From: Syntrophotaleaceae bacterium | GTDB taxonomy: Bacteria; Desulfobacterota; Desulfuromonadia; Desulfuromonadales; Syntrophotaleaceae | Length of the DNA: 64,000 nt | NCBI GenBank assembly: GCA_041390365.1 | Contig: JAWKQB010000003.1 | Span: 372,001-436,000 of the forward strand | Direction: 5' to 3' | Shown: in pieces, positions 9,114 through 20,010 of the stretch | Layout of the letters: every line of letters starts with the position of its first letter | Position numbering within the stretch: position 1 is the first letter of the stretch | The notes under the pieces: generated by a model | The model's input: the letters and a program-made list of their open reading frames with translations, nothing else | Databases searched by the model: none | Told to the model about the DNA's origin: nothing | Made by a program: the position numbers and the translations under genes

Positions 9114-9896
9114 ATGGCGCCCAAATACAACATTCTTCTTTCAGCCGATCTGGAACCTTTTCTGAGCCTGGATGACGATTTTTCCACCCGGGAAAATTTC
9201 CGTCTGATCGTCGCCCAGGATGGCGTGCAGGCCTGGCAGATTATCCAGCGTCAGAAACCCGATCTGGTTTTTCTCAGCCTGCACTCTCCCCTTTTGAGCG
9301 GAGACCAGTGCTGCCGGAAGGTGCGGCAGGATCTCCTTCTCAAGGAACTCCCCGTGGTCCTGGTCATCGACCGGCAGAGCAGGGAGGACCTGGCCCGTTG
9401 CCTGGAAGCGGACTGCACCGACATCATCTTTCTGCCCTTCAGCAACCATCTGCTGCTGGCCACCTCCCGTCGCCTTCTCGGACTGGCCTATCGGTCCTTC
9501 AACCGCATAGCGACCCGGCTCATCGTGCGCTACGGTTTGGACCAGAGAAACATGCACCACGGCTTCTCCTGCAACCTCAGTTCCGGCGGCATGTTCATCG
9601 AAACGGAACACCCCTTCGATCCGAGTCAGGAGCTTTTTCTCGATTTCAGCCTGCCCAACACCAAACAACCCGTGGTGTGCAAAGCCTTCGTCGCCTGGAG
9701 CAATCCTCCCGCCAAACCGGTCAACGACAATCTGCCACCGGGCATGGGGGTGCAGTTTCTGTCCCTGAGCCTGCCCGACCTGCTGAACATCTGGGATTAC
9801 TTTTCCCACATCGAAGAGACCCTGCCGGCTTCCCACCCGGCCTCATCCTCCACACAGACAGACACGGACAAACACAGACGCACAAGGACACCCTGA
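9114..9896 (+). CDS. PilZ domain protein with degenerate receiver domain
   Basis: This 260-residue cytoplasmic protein has a response-regulator-like N-terminal half (about 1-125) and a C-terminal PilZ domain (about 135-235). In the receiver half the usual phospho-accepting aspartate is missing: the strand reads LVFLSLHSP where LVFLDLHMP would be expected. Phosphorylation there is therefore unlikely. The PilZ part keeps NLSSGGMFIET, the c-di-GMP contact motif, preceded by an arginine-containing segment (NRIATRLIVRYG). It is probably a c-di-GMP effector in the same network as the GGDEF-EAL and HD-GYP proteins here. The last 14 residues (TQTDTDKHRRTRTP) are encoded by the intergenic tandem repeat, so the tail looks like recent read-through into repeat DNA. 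Confidence 0.85.
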   Translation: MAPKYNILLSADLEPFLSLDDDFSTRENFRLIVAQDGVQAWQIIQRQKPDLVFLSLHSPLLSGDQCCRKVRQDLLLKELPVVLVIDRQSREDLARCLEADCTDIIFLPFSNHLLLATSRRLLGLAYRSFNRIATRLIVRYGLDQRNMHHGFSCNLSSGGMFIETEHPFDPSQELFLDFSLPNTKQPVVCKAFVAWSNPPAKPVNDNLPPGMGVQFLSLSLPDLLNIWDYFSHIEETLPASHPASSSTQTDTDKHRRTRTP

Positions 9897-9941
9897 CCGA
9901 ACCGTCCGTGTCTTTCGGTGAGAGTCCCTGTTCGTCCTTAA
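9851..9941. repeat. Inverted arrays of degenerate ACAGAC/ACGGAC units
   Basis: The left arm (9851-9891) repeats near-hexamers such as ACAGAC and ACGGAC and overlaps the 3' end of the PilZ gene. The right arm (9904-9941) carries related units in the complementary sense (GTCCGTGTC). The locus lies between convergent genes, as in the cassette at 2218. A hairpin with a terminator-like role is plausible. Confidence 0.65.
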
Positions 9942-9972
9942 GTTCCGCTTGTCTTCCCGTTCGCCTTTGACC

Positions 9973-11766
9973 TTACAGAAACGCCGCCGATTCCGCCGCG
10001 CGGCCCTCCCCCGTCAATTCCTGCAGCCGCCACAGCCGGCTGTACAGGCCGCCTGCGGCCAACAGCTCCTGGTGGGTGCCGCTCTCCCTTATCCGTCCGT
10101 GGTGCAGAACCACGATCCGGTCGGCGTGGCGAATGGAGCGCAGGCGGTGGGCGATGATCAGGGATGTCCGGCCTTGACCGGCCCGGGCCATTTCCCGCTG
10201 CACAAGCTCCTCGGTCACCCCGTCGAGACGGCTGGTGGCTTCGTCGAAAATCATGAGTTTGGGATTCAGAGCCAGCGCCCTCACCAGGCAGAGCAGCTGC
10301 CGTTCGCCGGCCGACAGGTTGCGCCCCCGTTCCGTGATCACCCCCTGCAGTCCGCCAAGACGCCGTACAGAATCCTCGCAGCCGGTTCCGACAATCAGTT
10401 TTTGCAGATCCCGATCAGACAGACAATTTTCAGGATCGAGGTTTTCCCGCAAGCTTCCGGCGAACAGGAACGGCTCCTGGGATACCCAGGCCACTTGCTT
10501 CCGGATCCGCTGTGAATCGATTTCCGAGAGGTCGATGCCGTTGATCCGAATCCTTCCACTATCGGGTTCGTAGAAGCGGAGCAATAACCTCGTCAGGGTG
10601 GTTTTTCCGCTGCCGGTATCGCCCACCAGGGCGACCGTCTCCCCGGGGGCGATCGTCAGATCGATATCCTTCAAGACCGGATTTTTTCCATCATAGGCAA
10701 AACTCACTTTCTCCAGGCTGATGGGGGTGTCCCCCTTCGGCCAATCCCCCGTCCCATAAATTTCCGGCGTTTCATCCATCAGGGCGAAAATCCGCTCCAG
10801 GGAAGCATTGCTCGACTGCAAGAGGGAATACTGGGCCGACAGCTTGCGCAGGGGCGCATAAAACCGCTGTACGTACTCGACAAACGCCACCAGAGTCCCG
10901 AAGGTGGCGGTTTCGGCCAGCACGGCTCCTCCCCCGACCCAGAGGATGCCGGCAATAGCCAGGGAACTGAGAATTTCCAGGGCGCTGAAGAGAAAGGCAT
11001 CCCAATGGATCGAGCGGAAGGAGCTGCTGCGGTACATCCTCTGCAGCTCGCCGAACTCTTCCAAGGTGCGCTTTTCCTGGCCGTACAGGCGCACCTCGTT
11101 GATCCCCGCGATTCGCTCGGCCAGATAGCCGTTCAGGCCCGCCACCCGGGCCCGCACCTGGCGCATGGCTCCCCGCATGCTTCTGCGGAACAGCAGCAGA
11201 ATGCCGACCAGCAGCGGAACCAGGGCGAAGGCCACCAGGGTCAGTCGCAGGTTCAGCCAGAACATGATCCCGACGATGAATACCAGGGAGAAGATTTCCC
11301 CCAGGGCCGCTGCAACCCCGGAACCGAAGAGTTCGCCGACATTTTCCACATCTCCTGTCAGGCGGGTGACCAGCCTTCCGGAGGGGTTACGGTCGAAAAA
11401 GCCGGCGGGCAGCCGCAGCAGGTGGCGAAAACTCCGCTCCCGCAATCCCGCCATCAAACGCTGCCCGACGACTTGGGCCAGGTAGCCCTGACCGAACCCG
11501 AACAGGCTTTCGCTGCACACAGCCAGGAGATACAGGACGGCGACCATGCCCAGCCCCTCGAGACGTGCCGGCACGATGTGCTGGTCGATGGCCACCTTGA
11601 CCAGATAGGGCTGCACCAGCCGGGAAACCGTCACCAGGGGCAACAGCAGCAGGGCGCCCATAGCCGCCCTCCGATAGGGACGGAGCAGGGCCAGGAAGCG
11701 GCGGAAAAGGGTCCAGTCCAGATGACGTCCGGACATTTCATCAAGATCGAACATTCCCCGCTTCAT
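9973..11766 (-). CDS. ABC exporter half, canonical ATPase subunit
   Basis: This 597-residue half-transporter has six membrane segments followed by a nucleotide-binding domain. Walker A is GDTGSGKTTL, the signature is LSAGERQ, and Walker B continues as LMIFDEATSRLDG, with the catalytic glutamate present. I start at ATG 11766, one base after the stop of the upstream half-transporter and behind GGAGG; an in-frame ATG at 11850 would overlap that gene. The neighbouring gene encodes a subunit with a different Walker B, so the pair is probably a heterodimeric exporter of the MdlAB/YheHI or BmrCD type. Substrate is unknown; lipids or drugs are typical of the family. Confidence 0.9.
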   Translation of the reverse strand: MKRGMFDLDEMSGRHLDWTLFRRFLALLRPYRRAAMGALLLLPLVTVSRLVQPYLVKVAIDQHIVPARLEGLGMVAVLYLLAVCSESLFGFGQGYLAQVVGQRLMAGLRERSFRHLLRLPAGFFDRNPSGRLVTRLTGDVENVGELFGSGVAAALGEIFSLVFIVGIMFWLNLRLTLVAFALVPLLVGILLLFRRSMRGAMRQVRARVAGLNGYLAERIAGINEVRLYGQEKRTLEEFGELQRMYRSSSFRSIHWDAFLFSALEILSSLAIAGILWVGGGAVLAETATFGTLVAFVEYVQRFYAPLRKLSAQYSLLQSSNASLERIFALMDETPEIYGTGDWPKGDTPISLEKVSFAYDGKNPVLKDIDLTIAPGETVALVGDTGSGKTTLTRLLLRFYEPDSGRIRINGIDLSEIDSQRIRKQVAWVSQEPFLFAGSLRENLDPENCLSDRDLQKLIVGTGCEDSVRRLGGLQGVITERGRNLSAGERQLLCLVRALALNPKLMIFDEATSRLDGVTEELVQREMARAGQGRTSLIIAHRLRSIRHADRIVVLHHGRIRESGTHQELLAAGGLYSRLWRLQELTGEGRAAESAAFL

Positions 11767-11767
11767 C

Positions 11768-13501
11768 TCAGAAACCCTCCAGTTCCTGCCGAAGTCTTTC
11801 CCGCTCCACCATGCCGGCGTAATAGCCTCCACCTCCGGCCAGCTCATCATGGCGGCCCAGTTCCGTCACCTCCCCGTTTTCCAGCACCACGATGCGGTCG
11901 GCCTCGGCCAGCAGCGGCACCCGGCTCGTAATCATAAAAACCGTGGTTTCCCTGAGCAGAGGCCGCAGGGCCACCCAGACGTCGCGGGCGGTACCCGCAT
12001 CGAGATGGCTGAAGGGGTCGTCCAGCAGCCACAAGTTTCCGCCCCGGGCTACGGCCCGCCCCAAAGCAACCCGCTGGCGCTGCCCCCCGGACAGGGTTTT
12101 GCCCCCCTCGCCGACCAGGGTATCGAATCCCTCCGGGAATCCGGCGATGTCCTTCTCCAGGCCGACCGTCGCCGCCACCTGCCGGGCGAGAGCATCGCTG
12201 CCGTCGGGGACGGCATACAGCAGGTTCTCACGCAGAGAGCCGGAAAAGAGCCGGCCCTCCTGAAAAACCACTGCCAGCCGCCGTCGGTGAGCCTCCAGAT
12301 CGAGAGAGCTCAGCTCCCGGCCTCCGATGTAAATTTTTCCTTCCCTTTGTGGATAGAGCCCGGCCAGCAGATAGAGCAGGGTGCTTTTTCCCGAACCGGC
12401 GGGTCCGGTAACCCCGATAAGGGACCCGGCAGGCACTTCGAGGTCGACATTTTTAAGAACCGGCTCCTTGCCATAGGCAAAGGACAGGGAGCGGATGGCG
12501 ACGGCCGGAGCAGACTCCGGGCCGATCTCCTCCCCGGTCGTCTTTTCTCCCGGACGATGCAGCAGAAAGCCGAGCCTTTCCACGCTGGCTGCCGCCCGCT
12601 GGGCGAGGCTCAGGACCCAGCCGACCATCAAGGTCGGCATGGCCAGCTGCATGAGATAAGCGTTGAAGGCGACCAGTTCGCCCAGCGTCATCCGTCCGTT
12701 CGCCACCTTTATGCCGCCGAAATAGAGGATCAGAAGGGTGGCGAGAGGGGCAATGATCGCCATGACCGGACCGACCAGGGACCGCAGCCTGGCCAGCACC
12801 AGATTGCTTTCCAGATAGTTTTCGTTGTCCCGGGCAAAGCTGGTACCGTAGACCTCATGCAGTCCGTAGCTGCGAATGACAGCCTGACCGGCGACACTTT
12901 CCTCGATGGTTTCGCTGATTTTCCCCAGTCTCTTCTGCACCTCGCCCGAGGCTCTGAGCAGCCGCGCGCTCAGGCGTTTGACGATCAGCAGCAACAAGGG
13001 GAAGGGGATCAGGGCCAGGAGGGTCAGGGACGGAGACAGGGCCATCAGCAGGACCAGGGTCATGACGTACACGAACAGGGTATTGATCAGGATCAGCAGA
13101 CCGAAACCCGCCATGGTGCGGATGTTGGACAGATCGTTGGTGAAACGGGACAGAAGATCCCCGGTGCGATGGGTATCGAAGAAGGAGGCGTCCTGCTGCA
13201 GCAGGCGGACCAGCAGATCACGCCTCAGGTCCACCTCGATGCGACAGGCGGTGCGGAGGAAGGCGAAACGGGACACCAGGCGGGTCAAAAACCGCACCAA
13301 AGCCGCACCGGCCAGCACAGCGGCCGAGAGCATCAGCAGCTGATGATTTCCCTGCTGCACGGCATCGATGCCGACCTTGAGCATCCAGGGCAGCAGCAGT
13401 CCGAGCAGGTCGGTGATGATCAGCCAGGCGAGCCCCCAGCAGAGAGCGGAACGATAGATCTGCAGATAGGGCCAGAGCAGACGAAGAGTCGGCATGGGCA
13501 A
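11768..13501 (-). CDS. ABC exporter half, degenerate-site subunit
   Basis: This 577-residue half-transporter has an N-terminal six-helix membrane domain and a C-terminal nucleotide-binding domain. Walker A reads GPAGSGKSTLL and the signature LSGGQRQRVALGRAVA. Walker B ends LWLLDDPFSHLDA, so the residue after the Walker B aspartate is Asp rather than the catalytic Glu. This substitution is known in one partner of asymmetric heterodimeric exporters. The next gene starts one base after this stop and has the canonical Glu. The two therefore probably form one exporter with one active and one degenerate ATP site. Export direction and membrane location follow from the family; the substrate cannot be read from sequence. 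Confidence 0.9.
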   Translation of the reverse strand: MPMPTLRLLWPYLQIYRSALCWGLAWLIITDLLGLLLPWMLKVGIDAVQQGNHQLLMLSAAVLAGAALVRFLTRLVSRFAFLRTACRIEVDLRRDLLVRLLQQDASFFDTHRTGDLLSRFTNDLSNIRTMAGFGLLILINTLFVYVMTLVLLMALSPSLTLLALIPFPLLLLIVKRLSARLLRASGEVQKRLGKISETIEESVAGQAVIRSYGLHEVYGTSFARDNENYLESNLVLARLRSLVGPVMAIIAPLATLLILYFGGIKVANGRMTLGELVAFNAYLMQLAMPTLMVGWVLSLAQRAAASVERLGFLLHRPGEKTTGEEIGPESAPAVAIRSLSFAYGKEPVLKNVDLEVPAGSLIGVTGPAGSGKSTLLYLLAGLYPQREGKIYIGGRELSSLDLEAHRRRLAVVFQEGRLFSGSLRENLLYAVPDGSDALARQVAATVGLEKDIAGFPEGFDTLVGEGGKTLSGGQRQRVALGRAVARGGNLWLLDDPFSHLDAGTARDVWVALRPLLRETTVFMITSRVPLLAEADRIVVLENGEVTELGRHDELAGGGGYYAGMVERERLRQELEGF

Positions 13502-13597
13502 GGCTCCGGTCGCGATCAGAAAAACCGGCCACCCGGCAGCAGTCGTGAGCTTCCGTCAGCAACGACCGAGGGAACAAGGGGCGCCAGGAAACCGGGT

Positions 13598-14959
13598 TTA
13601 TCCCCCGGCGGGAGATGCGTCGTCCTCCACGATTTCTCCGATCAGATCGTAGTCGGACGAGTCGGTAATGCGCAGCGGCACGATGGTCCCCACTAGAGCC
13701 TGTCCCGCGGTAATGTAAACCTGTCCGTCGATATCCGGTGCCTGCCGAATGCTGCGTCCGCTCAGAAGCAGGTCGGTTTCTTCGCTGAATCCTTCCACCA
13801 GCACCGGCACAATGCGGCCGACAAGGGAGCGATTGCGACGGAAGGACACCCGCTGCTGGGCCTTCATCAACTTCTGCTCGCGGGACTTCTTGATCCGTTC
13901 CGGCACCTGGTCCTCCATGACTGCGGCCGGCGTGCCTTCCTCACAGGAATAGCGGAACACTCCGACCCGGTCGAAATGGCCTTCGTTGACAAATCCGAGC
14001 AGGGTGGCGAACTGCTGTTCGGTCTCGCCGGGGAAGCCGACGATAAAGGAGGTGCGCAGGGTGATATCCGGCAGCCGGCCGCGGATCCGCTCCAGCAGCG
14101 AGCGGATTCCGGCCTGGTTGATGCGACGGTTCATGCGGAGCAGAATCGTATCGTCGACATGCTGCAGCGGCAGATCCAGGTAGTTGCAGATCTTGTCCTC
14201 TGTGGCCATCAGCTCGATCAGTTCATCGGAAATGCCGTCCGGATAGGCATAGAGCAGCCGCAACCAGCGCAGGCCGTCGATCCTGACCAGCGTCCGGAGC
14301 AGATCCTCCAGCCGGGCGACGTCTGTGCGGTCGCGACCGTAGGCGGTCAGATCCTGGGCGATCAGATTCACTTCCTGCACACCGTTGGCCACCAGCCGCC
14401 GCACCTCGGCCTCAACCGATGCGATGCTTCTGGAACGGAGCGATCCCCGCAACTGGGGAATCACGCAGTAGGAACAGAGGTTGTCGCACCCCTCGGCGAT
14501 CTTCACATAGCTCGAATAGAACGGGGAGGATTTGACCCGGGGGGAGTTATGGTCATAGAGATAATCGGGCCGCCCCACCGCCACCAGGGAACTCTCCGCC
14601 GCTTCCCGGGCCTCAATCAGTTCGGCGATGCGCGGCACCTCGCCCGGTCCCATGAAAATGTCGACCTCCGGCAGTTCCTCGGCCAGTTCAGCGGGATGGC
14701 GCTGGGACAGGCAGCCGGCAACCACCAGCATCCGGCAGCGGCCCTTTTTCTTCTGATCCGCCACCTCCAGGATGGTTTCCACCGATTCTTCCTTGGCATC
14801 ACTGATAAAGGCGCAGGTGTTGACGATGATGATCTCGGCCTGGGACTCGTCGGTAACGATTTCGTAGCGTTCGCTGGGCAGGTAGCCCAGCATCACTTCG
14901 GCATCGACCAGGTTCTTGGCACAGCCAAGGCTGACCATGCAAACTTTCCGTTTGTTCAC
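13598..14959 (-). CDS. rimO: Ribosomal protein S12 methylthiotransferase RimO
   Basis: This 453-residue radical-SAM enzyme adds a methylthio group to an aspartate of ribosomal protein S12. The N-terminal UPF0004 domain has its three cysteines (SLGCAKN, NTCAFI, VAGCLSQ) for one Fe-S cluster. The radical-SAM motif CDNLCSYCVIP follows near residue 155, and a TRAM RNA-binding domain ends the protein. The SLGCAKNLVD opening distinguishes RimO from the tRNA enzyme MiaB. The start codon is GTG at 14959, ten bases after AAGGA. An array of hexamer repeats lies immediately upstream, between it and yajQ. Confidence 0.93.
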   Translation of the reverse strand: MNKRKVCMVSLGCAKNLVDAEVMLGYLPSERYEIVTDESQAEIIIVNTCAFISDAKEESVETILEVADQKKKGRCRMLVVAGCLSQRHPAELAEELPEVDIFMGPGEVPRIAELIEAREAAESSLVAVGRPDYLYDHNSPRVKSSPFYSSYVKIAEGCDNLCSYCVIPQLRGSLRSRSIASVEAEVRRLVANGVQEVNLIAQDLTAYGRDRTDVARLEDLLRTLVRIDGLRWLRLLYAYPDGISDELIELMATEDKICNYLDLPLQHVDDTILLRMNRRINQAGIRSLLERIRGRLPDITLRTSFIVGFPGETEQQFATLLGFVNEGHFDRVGVFRYSCEEGTPAAVMEDQVPERIKKSREQKLMKAQQRVSFRRNRSLVGRIVPVLVEGFSEETDLLLSGRSIRQAPDIDGQVYITAGQALVGTIVPLRITDSSDYDLIGEIVEDDASPAGG

Positions 14960-14989
14960 GTAAGATGATTCCTTTGTGAAAGAAATTGC

Positions 14990-15109
14990 ATCGGTATCGG
15001 TATCGGTATCGGTATCGGTATCGGGCTGAGTCTGGTTAATTTGTCGGATATCGGCAAGGCAGAAACGTCGATCCCGATTTCGATCCCGATCCCGATTTGG
15101 ATTTCGATT
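14990..15109. repeat. ATCGGT hexamer array with complementary array
   Basis: Five perfect ATCGGT units plus ATCGGG occupy 14990-15025. A second array at 15068-15109 has CGATCC/CGATTT units, that is, ATCGRR in the opposite sense. Together they can form an imperfect stem with a 42-base loop. The locus lies between two minus-strand genes, yajQ and rimO. The unit is close to that at 2218. The perfect run suggests recent slippage, and copy number may vary between strains. Confidence 0.85.
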
Positions 15110-15119
15110 GAAACTTTTA

Positions 15120-15605
15120 TCAGGAGCGCATATTCACGAACTGCAGCTCGATCCCCAGGTCCTGCCCCTTGAGCAGCTGAATGACCTCCTGCAGATCGTC
15201 GATTTTCTTCCCCGACACCCGAACCTGGTCCTCCATGATCTGGGCCTGGACCTTGAGCTTGCTGTCCTTGATCAGCTTGACGATGTCCTTCCCCTTTTCC
15301 TTGGAGATCCCCTGAACGATCGCGACCCGTTGCCGGACCGCCCCGCCGGAAGCCGGCTCCTTCTTGCCGAAATCGAGGCACTTGGGGGATACGTTGCGCC
15401 GCACCAGCTTGCCCTTCAGCACGTCGACCACGGCGTCGAGCTTGTAGTCGTCCGCCCCCAAAAGCACGAGGCTGTCCTTCTCCAGGTTGATCTCGTTATG
15501 CGTCCCCTTGAAGTCGTACCGCTGGGCGATCTCCTTCAGGGCCTGGTTGACGGCGTTGTCGATCTCCTGCAGGTCGACCTTGGATACGATATCGAAACTC
15601 GGCAT
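15120..15605 (-). CDS. yajQ: YajQ family nucleotide-binding protein
   Basis: This 161-residue small cytoplasmic protein matches the YajQ/UPF0234 family from its opening (MPSFDIVSKVDLQEIDNAVNQ) through the KRYDFKGT-like motif, here QRYDFKGT, to its end. Members bind nucleotides and some bind cyclic di-GMP and act as effectors, as shown for a Xanthomonas homologue; whether this one does is inference. It would join the other c-di-GMP proteins in this window. AGGAG lies eight bases before the ATG. It is flanked on both sides by repeat cassettes, which probably isolate its transcript. Confidence 0.93.
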   Translation of the reverse strand: MPSFDIVSKVDLQEIDNAVNQALKEIAQRYDFKGTHNEINLEKDSLVLLGADDYKLDAVVDVLKGKLVRRNVSPKCLDFGKKEPASGGAVRQRVAIVQGISKEKGKDIVKLIKDSKLKVQAQIMEDQVRVSGKKIDDLQEVIQLLKGQDLGIELQFVNMRS

Positions 15606-15677
15606 GGAAACTTCTCCTGATTCGGTGTCTGTCCGCCGGATAAGGGCAACGGAAACAGGGCCTTATAGCATAAATTC

Positions 15678-15812
15678 GGTCCAGGGTCCAAGAACCAAAA
15701 CCGTCCCTGATTCCGAGTCCCGAGACCAAAACCAAAGAACCCAAGACTTAAGACCCTGGACTTCGACCTTCGACCCGGGACCCGGGACCGATTTTATGGA
15801 CTCGGGACCGAT
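15678..15812. repeat. Degenerate heptamer array (GGGACCN-like)
   Basis: The 208-base gap between yajQ and lolA is filled by degenerate 7-base units such as GGTCCAG, CCGAGTC, CCCGAGA, TTCGACC and CGGGACC, in both orientations. Clear perfect pairs are TTCGACC twice and CGGGACC twice. The opposing senses allow hairpins. No ORF in this region looks real. The period (7) differs from the hexamer cassettes. Confidence 0.65.
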
Positions 15813-15813
15813 T

Positions 15814-16560
15814 CTAAAACCCCAGTCCACCCTCCTCCGGGCGCACCACTTCGACCCCTTCCGGGGGTTCGAAGGTAAAGAGACTGTTCTTCAGGCCCTG
15901 GTTGACGCGGAGATTTTCAAAAAGGATGGTGGTCCGGCTGTCGGTAGGTCCGAAAATTGTTGCGCCCCGCAGGGGATATTTCGCCTGGCCGGCCCTGCCG
16001 TGTACTACGGCGGGATCGACCAGCAGCACCAGTTGCTCAATGAAGGAGGAGGGCTGCAGGGGGGTCAGCAGCAGGCGGAAAGCCCCCTGTTCGGTCCTGG
16101 CCGGGTCGGCCCACCGGATCTGAAAGCGCTTGGACAATTCTCCCAGTCCCGTCAGGAATGCCAGGGGGTCGTCACGCTTCAGCTGATCGTCCGCCGGCAA
16201 AGGTGATATCAGAACCTGGTTGTTTTCCGGAAGATAGACCCAGACGGTCTGGCCGTCGGACACGATTTCCTGGACAGTGGGAAGGGCATATTCCCAGCGG
16301 AATCGGGGCGTCACCTCCTGCCCCTTGCGATCGAAGCGGACCGCTACCCGGCCTCTCCCCTCTTCCACCCTGTCCAGGGCTCCAAGGTAGGACTGCTGGG
16401 CGAAATCCGCCCGGAAATCCCTGATCGCGCCCCCCGGCCGGAAGGGGGCTTCAAGCGCCGTCACCACCTCCTTCAGGGAGGGCTCGGGGCTTCCTCCCGC
16501 CAGGGCGAAAACGGGCAGCAGCAGAACCAGCAGAACGGCACGTGGCAAACATCTTTTCAT
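15814..16560 (-). CDS. lolA: Outer-membrane lipoprotein carrier LolA
   Basis: This 248-residue protein begins with a Sec signal peptide (MKRCLPRAVLLVLLLPVFALA, cleaved near residue 21) and then has the LolA fold. Recognisable segments are IRDFRADFAQQSY, FRWEYALP, DGQTVWVYLPENNQV and DPLAFLTG. LolA ferries lipoproteins across the periplasm from LolCDE to the outer membrane. The start has GGAGG eleven bases upstream. It follows thiL by 33 bases and likely shares its transcript. Length is a little above the E. coli protein (about 200). Other lol genes are not in the window. Confidence 0.85.
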   Translation of the reverse strand: MKRCLPRAVLLVLLLPVFALAGGSPEPSLKEVVTALEAPFRPGGAIRDFRADFAQQSYLGALDRVEEGRGRVAVRFDRKGQEVTPRFRWEYALPTVQEIVSDGQTVWVYLPENNQVLISPLPADDQLKRDDPLAFLTGLGELSKRFQIRWADPARTEQGAFRLLLTPLQPSSFIEQLVLLVDPAVVHGRAGQAKYPLRGATIFGPTDSRTTILFENLRVNQGLKNSLFTFEPPEGVEVVRPEEGGLGF

Positions 16561-16593
16561 ATAAGGGATTCCTCCAATAATTGTGAAAGTTGG

Positions 16594-17585
16594 CTAAACT
16601 TCCGTCCGGAAGTGGTTGAAGCCTCCGGTTTGGGGCGGGTGGAAATGACCTTGGGTATCGATGAAAAAAAACCCCTCCTCCTTTTCGGTGATCCTTCCGA
16701 TGCAGGTCAGGGGCAACTCCAGGGCGGCGGCAAGGTCTTTCATCAGCGGCTCCTTCTCCCTGGGTACGGTAAACAGCAGTTCGTAGTCCTCGCCTCCACA
16801 CCAGGCAAGTTCCAACAATTCCGGCTCGGTCGCCAGGGCCTCGCGGAATTCCGAGGACAAAGGCAGCGAACCTTTTTCCAGCCGTGCTCCCACATCGGAA
16901 GCAGAGAGTATATGTTTGAGGTCGCCGCAAAGCCCGTCGGACAGATCGATCATGGCGCTCGCCAGACCCCGCGCGGCCAGGGCTCGGCCGAGAGCCACCC
17001 GTGCCCGGGGATCGAGATGGCGGCCCAGCGAAAAACCAAATGCCTTCTCACCCGACAGCAGACAGCGAAGACCGAGGGCACTGTCGCCAAGGGTACCGGA
17101 CACATAGATGGCATCTCCGGGCCGGGCGCCGTTGCGGCAGACCACTTCCTCCGCCAGCGCCGACCCCTCCACGGTCACCGAAATCAGCAGGGGTCCCGGC
17201 GAGCGGCAGGTATCCCCACCGACCAGAATAGCGCCGTACTCGCCGGCCGCTTCCAGAAAACCTTCGAGATATTTTTCGAGATCGTCAACAGCGGTTCCGG
17301 CAGGGATGCCCAGCCCGAGATAGAGATGGCGGGGCGTGCCTCCCATGGCGGCGACATCGCTGACGTTGACGGCGACGCTCTTGCGCCCGAGGGTGCGCCA
17401 ATCGGTCCAGCCCAGCCGGAAATGTACATCCTCGATGAGCAGATCCTTGCTGGTCAGCAGCAGGTGACCGGGCGGCAGTTCCAGAACCGCGCAGTCGTCG
17501 CCGATGCCCCGGCGCACCCCGGGCGCGTCGATCACCGCCTGCCGGATGCGCTCGATAAAACCGAATTCACCCAGTTCGGCCAGCT

Positions 17586-17589
<4 letters not shown>
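16594..17589 (-). CDS. thiL: Thiamine-monophosphate kinase ThiL
   Basis: This 331-residue enzyme phosphorylates thiamine monophosphate to thiamine diphosphate with ATP, the last step of cofactor synthesis. The N-terminal GIGDDCAVL motif, DLLIEDVHFRL and the VNVSDVAAMGG motif are diagnostic. The C-terminal lobe contains MIDLSDGLCGDL and WCGGEDYELLF. Its ATG overlaps the stop of lon by four bases, so translation is coupled. No other thiamine genes lie nearby, a common arrangement for thiL. Confidence 0.94.
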
Positions 17590-19973
<2,384 letters not shown>

Positions 19974-20010
19974 CAATGAGATTGTCGCCCCTGTCAAGAA
20001 GGCCCCAACT

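Noticed and set aside
11849..13696. A 615-residue plus-strand ORF
   Set aside because: Antisense of the degenerate-site ABC subunit; the sequence has no domain and many Gln/Gly/His.
14990..15109. CRISPR-like array
   Set aside because: Units are 6 bases with no spacers, so it is a simple tandem repeat.
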